From Clostridium sp. (GTDB lineage: Bacteria > Bacillota > Clostridia > Clostridiales > Clostridiaceae): a stretch of 64,000 nucleotides of DNA. This document shows positions 32,186-42,007 of this stretch, piece by piece. The DNA is taken from assembly GCF_017888565.1 (NCBI RefSeq), contig NZ_JAGHFX010000049.1, positions 1 to 64,000 on the forward strand. The letters are read 5' to 3'. The notes beneath the pieces were generated by a model. That model searched no databases. It was given only the letters and a program-made list of their open reading frames with translations, and was not told where the DNA came from. Numbering within the stretch: position 1 is the first letter of the stretch; the number at the start of each line of letters is the position of its first letter. The translations under genes and the position numbers were made by a program.

Positions 32186-33437
32186 TACTTTATTAATGTT
32201 ACCTATACTTATGGTTGGATGTTCTAAGGCTGAAGATAAGAAAAGTGATGAAATAGGTGGAACTATAAAGGTAGTTACATCTAGAACAGATGCAGACAAG
32301 CTATTTGAAAAAATAGAAGAGGATTTTAAAAAGCTATATCCAAGTGTTGAGGATATAATATGGGAATCAGCTGCAGATTATGACAATTACATAATGACTA
32401 GAATGAATACTAAAGATTATGGAGATGTTTTATTTCTTCCATTTACTATGAATGGTACTCCAGAAGAATATGAAAACTATTTTGAACCATTAGGAAAAGT
32501 AGATGAATTAGAAGAAAAATACATAGATGTTACAGAAGCTGATTATGATGGAATAGCATATGGATTACCAGCAGCAGTAAATTCATTAGGTATTATATAT
32601 AATGAAGAAGTTCTTAAAAAGGCAGGGATAGAATCTATGCCAACATCAACAGAAGAAATGGTAGAAGCTGCGAAGAAAGTAAAAGAAAATACAGAGGCTA
32701 TACCTTTCTATACAAATTATAATAAAACATTAGGTACTTGGGGTGGAACTTTAACTTCTTATGGTGGAGAGCAATATAGATCAGAAATGTTAAAGGCAGG
32801 TACTGCATTTAAAGAAGGTCAACCAATACGTGAAGTAATGGATTTATTTTATGAATTATCATCAAATGGACTTATAGAAGAGGATCCAGTTACAGGAGAT
32901 TTTGCAAAATCGCTACAAATGCTTGCAGATGGTAAAGTTGCAATGATAATGAAGGGTTCCCAAGATGCAAAGATGATCCAAGATTTAAGTACAAATGGCA
33001 GCAAAATAAATATAGCTCCATTACCAGTAAAGTTTAATGGACAAACAAGTATTGCATTTGGAGCACCATCAGTAATAGGAATAAATAGAAATAGTGAAAA
33101 TAAAGCAACAGCTAAAGCATTTTTAGAATTCTTTATTTCAGCTAAAAGTGGATATGCAGATGATTTAGGTGGAATGTCACCAAGCAAAGAAGATTTAACT
33201 GACGAACAAAAAGAAACCTTTGAAAAGAATAATATTATATTAACTGTACCAACTGAAACACCAGAAGTTGATGCAAAATATACTACAATAGCTAATGAAG
33301 TAGGTGTTGCTAGATTAACAGATGTACTTCAAAAGGTTATTAATATAGGAATGTATCCAAATCAAAATGAAAGTTATAGTGATTATATCAATTCATTAGA
33401 AGCTAAATGGGAAGCGGCAGCACAGGCAAATGAATAA
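32163..33437 (+). CDS. Extracellular solute-binding lipoprotein (family 1)
   Basis: Lipobox LMVGC; GTIKVVTSRTDADKLFEKIEEDFKKLYP. Confidence 0.9.
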   Translation: MKAKKIISTLLMLPILMVGCSKAEDKKSDEIGGTIKVVTSRTDADKLFEKIEEDFKKLYPSVEDIIWESAADYDNYIMTRMNTKDYGDVLFLPFTMNGTPEEYENYFEPLGKVDELEEKYIDVTEADYDGIAYGLPAAVNSLGIIYNEEVLKKAGIESMPTSTEEMVEAAKKVKENTEAIPFYTNYNKTLGTWGGTLTSYGGEQYRSEMLKAGTAFKEGQPIREVMDLFYELSSNGLIEEDPVTGDFAKSLQMLADGKVAMIMKGSQDAKMIQDLSTNGSKINIAPLPVKFNGQTSIAFGAPSVIGINRNSENKATAKAFLEFFISAKSGYADDLGGMSPSKEDLTDEQKETFEKNNIILTVPTETPEVDAKYTTIANEVGVARLTDVLQKVINIGMYPNQNESYSDYINSLEAKWEAAAQANE

Positions 33438-34311
33438 TATGAACTTAAGAAAAAAAGAAAGAAAAATTATTTTTCTCTTTCTTTTTTTTCCACTTTTATT
33501 ATTATTTTTATTTGGATTTTTACCTATAATAGAGTTGTTTATATATAGTTTTACTTCATGGAATGGTATATCAAAGAATAAGGAGTTCGTTGGTTTTGAC
33601 AATTATATAAGGGTTTTAACAGATCCATCTTATTTTCAGGTATTTAAAAATAGTTTATATTACTTTTTATCTGGAATACTTCAAATAATAGTAGCAATGT
33701 TTTTTGCTATAATGCTGTCTTTCAAAGTTAAATTTAAAGGTTTCTTTAAGGCTACATTTGTATTTCCAACTCTTATAAGCGGAGTTGCTATTTCGATGAT
33801 ATTTAGAATATTCTTTGAACCAGGAGGAACTTTTGATGCAGCATTAGGTGCTTTAGGTCTTGGAGAGTTTATACACTATTGGCTTGGAGATCCTAGGTTT
33901 GTTAATTATACACTAGCTAGTATATCTCTTTGGAGGTTTACAGGTAGAAGCTTTATTATGTACTTTGGAGCAATTCAATCTATACCAAAGGAATATATAA
34001 AAGCAGCTGAAATAGAAGGTGCCTCTGTAATGCAAAAGGTAAGATATGTGATACTACCTAATATACATACAATAGTTAAGATTAATTTTATTTTGTTGAT
34101 TATAGGTGCAATTTCTGTTTTTGAAATACCTATGATAATGACTAATGGTTCTAATGGGACTAGTACATTTTTATTACAAACTATGAAAACTGCATTTGAA
34201 CAAAAGAAAATAGGACTTGCAGCTAGTATGGCAGTAATAATTACAATAATAATTGTAATTGCAACTCTTATTCAAAAGAAGGTGTATAGTAATGATGAAG
34301 ATGAATATTAA
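33430..34311 (+). CDS. Sugar-type ABC transporter permease (MalF/UgpA-like)
   Basis: Multi-TM; EYIKAAEIEGASVMQKVRYVILPNI (EAA loop). Confidence 0.9.
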   Translation: MNNMNLRKKERKIIFLFLFFPLLLLFLFGFLPIIELFIYSFTSWNGISKNKEFVGFDNYIRVLTDPSYFQVFKNSLYYFLSGILQIIVAMFFAIMLSFKVKFKGFFKATFVFPTLISGVAISMIFRIFFEPGGTFDAALGALGLGEFIHYWLGDPRFVNYTLASISLWRFTGRSFIMYFGAIQSIPKEYIKAAEIEGASVMQKVRYVILPNIHTIVKINFILLIIGAISVFEIPMIMTNGSNGTSTFLLQTMKTAFEQKKIGLAASMAVIITIIIVIATLIQKKVYSNDEDEY

Positions 34312-35131
34312 ATCTATATTATTAAAAGTGCTAAAATACACTGTTTTAATACTTTGGACTATAGCAATATTTTTACCGATAATTACTGTTGTTTTTGGTT
34401 CTTTTAAAACCTATGATGAATTTACAAGGACTAGTGGGATTACTATGCCAAATAGTTTTAGTTATTTTGAGAATTACATAAGAGCATTTGTAGATGGAAA
34501 AATGTTAATTGGTTTTATTAATACATTCATTTTAATATTTTTTGGAGCAATAGGAAGTGTAATATTAGGATCTATGGTGGCTTTTGTTGTAAGCAGGTTT
34601 GATTTCAAACTAAAAAAACTAATATTATTTATGTATTTATTTGTATCAATAGTACCAATGGAAATGTCTCAAGTTGCAACTTTTAAAATTGTTGATGCTG
34701 TAGGAATATACAATACTAGGCTTGCACCTATAATTATATATTTAGGAGCAGATGTTTTAATGGTTTATATCTATATGCAAGCTTTAGAAAAGATTCCTAG
34801 AGATTTAGATAAAGCTGCAATGCTTGAAGGTGCAGGATATTTTAAAATATACAGAAAGATTATATTTCCATTGTTAAAACCAGCAACTGCAACAGCAATT
34901 ATGCTTAAGATAATTACCATATATAATGATTTTTATGTCCCATATTTATATATGCCAGGGGAAGGGTTAAACACTGTATCAACAACATTATTCAAATTTA
35001 TAGGGCCAGCATCAACAGAATGGCAAGTAATATGTGCAGCTATTGTAATAAGCATGATACCAATGATATTATTTTTCATATTTTTGCAAAAGCATATTTA
35101 CGAAGGAATAACTTCAGGGAGTATTAAATAA
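34292..35131 (+). CDS. Sugar-type ABC transporter permease (MalG/UgpE-like)
   Basis: PRDLDKAAMLEGAGYFKIYRKIIFPLLKPA (EAA loop); RBS aaggtg upstream of 34292. Confidence 0.9.
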   Translation: MMKMNIKSILLKVLKYTVLILWTIAIFLPIITVVFGSFKTYDEFTRTSGITMPNSFSYFENYIRAFVDGKMLIGFINTFILIFFGAIGSVILGSMVAFVVSRFDFKLKKLILFMYLFVSIVPMEMSQVATFKIVDAVGIYNTRLAPIIIYLGADVLMVYIYMQALEKIPRDLDKAAMLEGAGYFKIYRKIIFPLLKPATATAIMLKIITIYNDFYVPYLYMPGEGLNTVSTTLFKFIGPASTEWQVICAAIVISMIPMILFFIFLQKHIYEGITSGSIK

Positions 35132-36061
35132 ATGAAGAAGAATAATTTTTTAAAACGAATTTATACAGTAATGGAACTAAGAACAGGATTTGCAACTGGA
35201 CTTCCAGCACTTAGTGGTGGATTATTTGGAGCATACTTAGAAAAGGATATTAAAGTTTTACCACTAGTTTTAATGTTTATTGCTGGATTTAGCTTGAATA
35301 TAGTAGCAAATATAGCAAATGAAATAAGGGCATTTTTAAAGAATGAAGAAAATGAAGATACATTTACAGGCCATTTAGGTAGTGAAGGGTTAGTTAGAGG
35401 AGATGCAAAGTTTTTAGATGCAGTAATAGCTTTGCTTTTCATGTTAGCTTTAGGCGGAGGAAGCGGACTTATAGTAGTTTTTATAACCAAGAATATAAAT
35501 ATATTAATTATAGGAATAGTAAGTGCCGTTGCAGCATTAACTTATTCTTTAGGGCCAAAGCCATATATAATTTATCCTGTTGGTGAATTAGTATCAGGGA
35601 TATTTGCTGGAGGAATAAGTAGCTTTGTATCTGCTTATATACAGCAAGGAAATATGAGTATAGAAATATTTTTATATTCCTTTATAGCTATGATAATGAC
35701 TGTATTTCTAATGTCTACAAATAATACTTCAGATTATGAAAAAGATAAAGGTGTTAGAGTAACATTACCACATGTTATTGGATTTAGAAATTCCATTAAG
35801 ATAATAATACCAGAAGCAATAATAATGGTTATATCATGGACAATATTATTATTGCTATCAAAGATAAGTTTACTAATATTTACATCAGGTATATTTATAT
35901 TTTACTATTACGGGTATGTAAAGTGGTATAGAGATTATTATAAAATACAAAAAGTATATAAAGAAATGGGAAGAGAGTGGGGACCAAGACCACTACTTCT
36001 TATATATAGTTTTCATTTTATAATGTCAGTAGAATTTTTAATTTATATCATGGCAAAGTAA
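35132..36061 (+). CDS. UbiA-family prenyltransferase-like membrane protein
   Basis: Multi-TM; NIVANIANEIRAF and NNTSDYEKDKGVRVTLPHVIG resemble the two UbiA Asp-rich regions; ATG abuts the previous stop. Confidence 0.75.
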   Translation: MKKNNFLKRIYTVMELRTGFATGLPALSGGLFGAYLEKDIKVLPLVLMFIAGFSLNIVANIANEIRAFLKNEENEDTFTGHLGSEGLVRGDAKFLDAVIALLFMLALGGGSGLIVVFITKNINILIIGIVSAVAALTYSLGPKPYIIYPVGELVSGIFAGGISSFVSAYIQQGNMSIEIFLYSFIAMIMTVFLMSTNNTSDYEKDKGVRVTLPHVIGFRNSIKIIIPEAIIMVISWTILLLLSKISLLIFTSGIFIFYYYGYVKWYRDYYKIQKVYKEMGREWGPRPLLLIYSFHFIMSVEFLIYIMAK

Positions 36062-36136
36062 ATTAGACTTTAAATTAATACTTAAAGATATAATTTTTAA
36101 ATTATTAAAGGACTACTCATAAGTATAATTAAAGTA

Positions 36137-36440
36137 TTTAAAGAGAATGTAACTACGAACATAGTCATATAATACCTAAAGGATAAGGTATCCATAAAAA
36201 GGTCGTTATTATAGTTAAAAGATAAAGTGCTACATAGGTTAATTTACTATAATTTAATGTTAAAGTAATTAAAAATGTGTTTGTTACACTTAAAAATAAG
36301 GTAACTTAAAAATGTAGTTACTATAGTTAAATATAAAGTAACTACATAGATGAAATTGTTATAGTTAAATTACAAAGTAGTTATATTAATGTAGTTACTA
36401 TGTTAAATAATTAAGTACCTACATTTATAGTTTAAATTAT
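36137..36440. repeat. Degenerate ~38-bp tandem repeat array (about 7-9 units)
   Basis: The ATAGTTAAA-like core recurs with reference bases at 36176, 36214, 36252, 36289, 36326, 36364 and 36402 (spacing 37-38); inverted pair TGTAGTTACT (36313) / AGTAACTACA (36337). Confidence 0.75.
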
Positions 36441-36573
36441 TTAAATAAGTTGGTCTATTAAATCTTAAGAAGATATTTACTATATATAAGTAGATATAGT
36501 AATAGTATTTTAGAAACAGTAAGTCTACATTTTTAGGTATTTAATGCAAGTGAAAATAAAGGGAGATAGAGAC

Positions 36574-37404
36574 ATGGTAAAAATAAACTTAAATCTAATA
36601 AAGAATAATCCATTAAGTTTAACAGCAATATTAGCAGATAAGCAAAGAATATTTAAAAAACATGGCATAGACATGAATTTATATTTAGATGAAGATTTTT
36701 TCTTTAAGGGAAATGTTGAGTTTTTAGAAGGCAGATCAGATGCTATGATGGGAGATACAACATTTTTCTTTTATATGCTTGAAAAAGGGAAAAAGGCAGT
36801 CATAACTTCAAATTTAACAAGAACTATTAATTTAGTTGGAAAGAAAGAAGTTAAGAAAGATTTAGAAGGCATAAGAGTAGGAGTTAACAGAGCTGGATTG
36901 TTTAGATTGTTTTTAGAAAATGATTTAAAAGATATAATAAAAAATCCTAAAATAGTTTGGATTAATAATACATATGATAGAATTAAAGCGCTTCAAAAAG
37001 GAGAAATAGATGCTTTAGTAGCAATTGAGCCTTTTGTTTCAAAGATAGTAAATGAAGGTGGAGAGGTAATTTGGAATTCAAGAAATAGTGATAAGAATTT
37101 AGTCATGTGGTGTTTTGATGAAGAGTTTTATAATAATAATTCAGAAGGAGTTAAAAAGTTTCATAAAGCATTAAATGAAGCAGCTAGAATATTCAACAAT
37201 TCTTCCGAGGAAGATAAAGTTAATTATTTTATGGAGTTTTGTGGATATTCAGAAGAAGTAGCACAGGGATTTAAAGATTTCACATTTGAAATCAGCAATA
37301 ATTACCAAAAAGATGATTTTGATTTATGCCAAGAATGGATGTATAGAGAGGGAGAAATTAAAAAAGTATATAATTCAAATATTTTAATTAAAAATATAAT
37401 ATAA
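36574..37404 (+). CDS. NMT1/THI5/ThiY-like substrate-binding-fold protein lacking an evident signal peptide
   Basis: LTAILADKQRIFKKHGIDMNLYLDEDF; LEGIRVGVNRAGLFRLFLENDL; IKALQKGEIDALVAIEPFVSKI. Confidence 0.7.
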   Translation: MVKINLNLIKNNPLSLTAILADKQRIFKKHGIDMNLYLDEDFFFKGNVEFLEGRSDAMMGDTTFFFYMLEKGKKAVITSNLTRTINLVGKKEVKKDLEGIRVGVNRAGLFRLFLENDLKDIIKNPKIVWINNTYDRIKALQKGEIDALVAIEPFVSKIVNEGGEVIWNSRNSDKNLVMWCFDEEFYNNNSEGVKKFHKALNEAARIFNNSSEEDKVNYFMEFCGYSEEVAQGFKDFTFEISNNYQKDDFDLCQEWMYREGEIKKVYNSNILIKNII

Positions 37405-37423
37405 AATCAATTTATAACCATTC

Positions 37424-37570
37424 TTAAGCCTTAACATAAAAAATATCTACTAATAATAGTAAAATTGCTGAAATTAATATCACATCTATAGCCCAAAATG
37501 AAAATTTAAATATTAAAGATACTAAAACTAGTAAAATTAATATTGTGAAAAATATTTTTAATGATTTCAT
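37424..37570 (-). CDS. Small (48 aa) hydrophobic membrane protein, not in the ORF track
   Basis: RBS AGGAGGG before ATG; MKSLKIFFTILILLVLVSLIFKFSFWAIDVILISAILLLLVDIFYVKA. Confidence 0.65.
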   Translation of the reverse strand: MKSLKIFFTILILLVLVSLIFKFSFWAIDVILISAILLLLVDIFYVKA

Positions 37571-37670
37571 TACACATGCCCTCCTATTAAGTAAATCATT
37601 GTATAGATTATTAGTTTATACAAAATTAATAAAAAAATACTTATTATATAAATAAACTTTATAAATAAAG

Positions 37671-37699
37671 AAAGACTAACCATTAATTGGTTAGTCTTT
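37671..37699. terminator. Terminator hairpin
   Basis: AAAGACTAACC-ATTAATT-GGTTAGTCTTT. Confidence 0.7.
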
Positions 37700-37709
37700 A
37701 AAACAGAAA

Positions 37710-37865
37710 TTATCTTCTGTTATTTTGAGCTTTTCTAGCTTTTCTACATTCAGGACATCTTACAGGATCATTATCAAATCCCTTTTCTTTGTAGAATTCT
37801 TGTTCTCCAACTGTGAAAACAAATTCATTTCCACAATCTTTACAAGTTAGTTTCTTATCTTCCAT
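37710..37865 (-). CDS. Zinc-ribbon domain protein
   Basis: MEDKKLTCKDCGNEFVFTVGEQEFYKEKGFDNDPVRCPECRKARKAQ; RBS aaggagg before 37865. Confidence 0.9.
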   Translation of the reverse strand: MEDKKLTCKDCGNEFVFTVGEQEFYKEKGFDNDPVRCPECRKARKAQNNRR

Positions 37866-38034
37866 TTTAAAATCCTCCTTAAAATTCATAGGGATAAACT
37901 TGATAGATTTCTTCACTTAAGTATATTGAACTTTAAGGAGAGAACTTATCGAGATTAGCCTAATCATTTAAATTTTCAAAATAATTATACCATAAAAATA
38001 AATAAATTCAATACCTATATTAAGAAAATTTGGA

Positions 38035-39129
38035 TTATTTAGAATCTTTCAATAATTTTTCTTTAGCCTTAAATTTAAAGTAGTAAGTAGAAAATACTAT
38101 AAGTGGTATTAAAACAAAACTAAATAAATTAATTATTTGTAAATACTTTAATACATCATAAAGTATATAGTTATTCATTCCTAAAAAGCTTGATAAAACA
38201 AATACTATAAAAGTATAGATGCCTATAAAAAGACGTTTATTCTTAATATACTTTCCTAGAATCAATAATATACTATAAGTGGCTAATACATACTTTATAA
38301 AGAAGCCTAAAACTGTTTGAATTATGAAAAATAATTCACCAAATTCTAAAAATCCTGCTACTTCAATTCTTTGCCCTAATATAAATTCAGGATAAAAAAT
38401 ATTTGCAGCTCTTAGCGGACCAAAAGCTGTAATTACTCCAATTATTGAAACAACAACAAATGCAGAAGTTATAACTCCAGCATAAAGGGTATGTTTTCTT
38501 ATATGTTCAAATTCATTTATATACTTTAAAAATGGTATTGTAATCATAAATGAGGAAAACCCACCTAAAATTAGGAGTAGAGAAACGGTAAAGCCTAAAG
38601 ATATGCCGCTTCCAAGTACAGGTAATAAATTATTTATATCCTTATAACTTTGAGTTAATGCAAAAAAGACTATTCCATTTATTATAATTATAAAAACACT
38701 TACTAAAACAAATATTAATATAGTACGTAACCTTTTATTAAAAATAAAAAGTGATGGAAGTATAAAAAATATTAATGCATACCAAACTGGAGTTTCAAGA
38801 AATAATGTAGAGTGCAATACATTAGCCTCAACAGCAGCTGCTTCAATAGCATTTATAAATAAAGTAAGTACAAATATAAGCATAAAAATAATGCTTATAA
38901 CCTTTGGCATAGAACGCTCAAAAATATCATTTATGTCAAAAGTTTTAGTAGAAACACAAATATTAATTATATACATTAAAAATATAACAAATATAATTGA
39001 TGCTATAAGAGAAGCAAGCCAAGTATCTCTTCCCCCTATATCTATGAATATAGATGGATATGTTTTAACAGATATAAATGCCACCCCAATTATAAATAAT
39101 ATAAAATGCTTACTAGAAATTTTATTCAT
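38035..39129 (-). CDS. gerKB: Spore germination protein, GerAB/GerKB family
   Basis: About 10 TM endospore germination permease pattern; divergent from GerKA/GerKC-type genes. Confidence 0.85.
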   Translation of the reverse strand: MNKISSKHFILFIIGVAFISVKTYPSIFIDIGGRDTWLASLIASIIFVIFLMYIINICVSTKTFDINDIFERSMPKVISIIFMLIFVLTLFINAIEAAAVEANVLHSTLFLETPVWYALIFFILPSLFIFNKRLRTILIFVLVSVFIIIINGIVFFALTQSYKDINNLLPVLGSGISLGFTVSLLLILGGFSSFMITIPFLKYINEFEHIRKHTLYAGVITSAFVVVSIIGVITAFGPLRAANIFYPEFILGQRIEVAGFLEFGELFFIIQTVLGFFIKYVLATYSILLILGKYIKNKRLFIGIYTFIVFVLSSFLGMNNYILYDVLKYLQIINLFSFVLIPLIVFSTYYFKFKAKEKLLKDSK

Positions 39130-39349
39130 TATTAACCACCCTTCTTATGTTAATGGATAATGGACAATTAATGAAATAATTTAGCTTAGCTAAATTAGAA
39201 AAATATAAAAAGAAACTCTGGAAGAGTTTGAACCTCAATTATCCACTATGAATTATCAATTATCCAATTGTTTTTCATTCTTTCATAGTATTAGCAAAAA
39301 AATGAATATTAAACAGTTTTTCAACAAATAATATGATCAGGTGATGTAT

Positions 39350-40765
39350 ATGAATAATTTAGAATATGTAAAAGAGAAATTAAAAAACTCTTTTGATGTT
39401 AAGTATAGGCCAGTCCAAACAGTTTTGGGAAGGGCAACAGTAGTATTTATTGATGATTTATGTAATGTAAATATGATAAGTGAATATGTGCTTTTACCTT
39501 TAAGAGGTTTTGGTAAGATAAAGCCAACTACCGGAAGTATTACTTCAGTAAAAGAAGTAATAGAAAATGTTTTAGATATAGGGGCTACAGATATTGCGAA
39601 GGATGTAGATGATGCAATAATGCATATATTATCTGGAGATCCAGCTGTAATTTTTGATGATTATGAAGAAATTATATTTGTAGAAACTAAGGGATTTCCA
39701 GTTAGAGGTGTTGGAACGCCTGAAACAGAATCAGTATTAAAAGGTCCAAGAGAAGGATTTAATGAATTAATAGTAAATAATGTTGCTTTAATAAGAAGAA
39801 GAATTAAAAATCCAAATTTAAAATTTGAAGCTGTAGTTGTTGGAGAAAAATCACAAACTGCAGTTGCTATATGTTATCTAGATGGTGTTGCTCCAAAAGA
39901 ATTAGTTGAAAATGTTAGAGAAAAAGTAAATAGTTTAGACTTAAGATTTATTTTAGATACGAATTACATTGAAGATGCTCTAAAGAATCAAAAAAGCTTT
40001 TTTGATACAGTAGGATACACTGAAAAGCCAGATGAAGTAAGTGCAAAATTATTAGAAGGAAGAATTGGGGTAATAGTTGATGGAACGCCATTTGTTATTA
40101 CTGTACCATATTTCTTTTTAGAAAATTTCCAAATGCCAGATGATTATTATTTAAATAAATACTATACAAATTTTAATCGTATATTAAGATGGTTTGCATT
40201 TTTTATAGCAACATTAGTACCTGCTTTATATGTAGCAATAATAACGTATCATTTTTCTATGATACCATCATTATTTATGTTTAGGCTAGCAGTATCAAGG
40301 GCGGGGGTTCCATTCCCTACGTTTATAGAAGTAATACTAATGATGCTTGCATTTCAATTTATAAAAGAAGCAGGTCTTAGGCTTCCACAACCAATAGGTG
40401 GTGCAATGAGTATAGTATCAGCTTTAATCTTAGGAGATGCAGCAGTTGGAGCTGGAATTGCATCAAGGATAACAATAATAGTAGTGGCATTAAGTACATT
40501 ATCATATTTCTTAATTCCAAAACTTTATGGAGCATTATCATTTTGGGCATTAGTCTTGGTTGGATTTTCTGCTGCATTTGGTATACCAGGATTTTTATGT
40601 GGAGCATTATTATTACTAATACAATTAGCTGAGTTAGATTCAATCGGATATCAATTTTTATTTCCAATTGGAAGTATCAATGAATATAGATTTAAAGATG
40701 TTGTACTTAGAGGAAGTTTAGGTAAAATTTCAAAAGGTTTTATAAAAAAGGGGGATGAAAAATGA
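39350..40765 (+). CDS. gerKA: Spore germination protein, GerAA/GerKA family
   Basis: EVILMMLAFQFIKEAGLRLPQPIGGAMSIVSALILGDAAVGAGIAS; RBS aggtg. Confidence 0.92.
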   Translation: MNNLEYVKEKLKNSFDVKYRPVQTVLGRATVVFIDDLCNVNMISEYVLLPLRGFGKIKPTTGSITSVKEVIENVLDIGATDIAKDVDDAIMHILSGDPAVIFDDYEEIIFVETKGFPVRGVGTPETESVLKGPREGFNELIVNNVALIRRRIKNPNLKFEAVVVGEKSQTAVAICYLDGVAPKELVENVREKVNSLDLRFILDTNYIEDALKNQKSFFDTVGYTEKPDEVSAKLLEGRIGVIVDGTPFVITVPYFFLENFQMPDDYYLNKYYTNFNRILRWFAFFIATLVPALYVAIITYHFSMIPSLFMFRLAVSRAGVPFPTFIEVILMMLAFQFIKEAGLRLPQPIGGAMSIVSALILGDAAVGAGIASRITIIVVALSTLSYFLIPKLYGALSFWALVLVGFSAAFGIPGFLCGALLLLIQLAELDSIGYQFLFPIGSINEYRFKDVVLRGSLGKISKGFIKKGDEK

Positions 40766-41880
40766 AATTCAAAAGAGTAAGTAAGATATTAGCAGTATTT
40801 TTTATTCCTTTCTTCCTAGTTGGGTGTTTTAATTATAGAGATATAAATAAAGTTAGTTTTGCAACTAGTGTAATTTTTGATACAGATGATTTTGGAAGAG
40901 CAGTAGTTTATGTTGACTGCGTTAAACCTTATAGAAGTACTAATGAAAGTTCAGATAAGGGAAAGAGAATAATATATAAAGGTATAGGAAAGACAGCATT
41001 AGAAGCTTTAAGAGATGTAAATTTAGCTTCAAGCTATGAATTAAATTACTCGCAAAATAGAGCATATATATTTACAGAAAAGGCAGCAAGAGATGGAATA
41101 AAGAGATATATTGATTTAATAAATAATAATCAAGAGTTTCAAATTAAACCTGATATGTTTGTATATTTTGGAGAAGTTGATGAATTGCTAAAAATTACTT
41201 CCAATGATGAAGAATATTTAGGATTATATTTAGAAGAATTAGTTCATAAAAATAAAAGAAATCCAAGAGCTATGAGAGCAAACATAAATGATTATTTAAG
41301 TAATTCTATAACAGCCAGTGACACATATATTGTTGGTGCAATTGAAATAAGAGAGGATGCACTAGATAAAAAAATAGAAATTGGTGGCGGGGCAATAATC
41401 AAGGACAATACATTAGTCGAGAAAATAGATTCTAAAGATGCTATGAGCTATAATTTATTTATGAATAATATTAGAAGAGGAACACTTGAAATGTCTAATC
41501 CACAATCACAGAAAGGATTTATTACATTAGATATTTTAGATAATAGTACAGAAAGTAAACTTAAGTATGATGGAGAAAGTATTACTTTAGTTAAAAATTT
41601 AGAAATGAAAGTGTCAGTTGCAGAAATACAAGGTAGGCTTATAGTTGATAATGAACTTTTGAAATATATAAAAGATGTCAAAGAAGAAGAAATAGAAAGT
41701 TATCTTAAAGATATATTTAATAAATATAAAGAAAAGCAAATAGATGTTTTTGATATTGAAAGACTTTTAGATATATACTATCCTAAAGCAGCAGTATATA
41801 ATCCAATTGCAAATACAAACTTAGAAGTAAATGTCAACTTAATAGTTGAAGGAACTGGATTAATCAAGGATAGTCTATAA
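40762..41880 (+). CDS. gerKC: Ger(x)C family spore germination lipoprotein
   Basis: Lipobox FLVGCFNYRDINK; overlaps the upstream stop (atga). Confidence 0.9.
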   Translation: MKFKRVSKILAVFFIPFFLVGCFNYRDINKVSFATSVIFDTDDFGRAVVYVDCVKPYRSTNESSDKGKRIIYKGIGKTALEALRDVNLASSYELNYSQNRAYIFTEKAARDGIKRYIDLINNNQEFQIKPDMFVYFGEVDELLKITSNDEEYLGLYLEELVHKNKRNPRAMRANINDYLSNSITASDTYIVGAIEIREDALDKKIEIGGGAIIKDNTLVEKIDSKDAMSYNLFMNNIRRGTLEMSNPQSQKGFITLDILDNSTESKLKYDGESITLVKNLEMKVSVAEIQGRLIVDNELLKYIKDVKEEEIESYLKDIFNKYKEKQIDVFDIERLLDIYYPKAAVYNPIANTNLEVNVNLIVEGTGLIKDSL

Positions 41881-42007
41881 TAAATACTACAATGAAAATG
41901 ATTTAGAGGGTAAAAAGCTATTGATATTAAAAGGGAAATAAAGTAATATTAAGTTATAGATTATCTGAATTCGATTCATACTATATGAGATGAGATGGGG
42001 AGGGAGT

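Noticed and set aside
36137-36440. CRISPR-like array
   Set aside because: The whole unit (~38 bp) is degenerate and contiguous, with no conserved repeat separated by unique spacers and no cas genes nearby.
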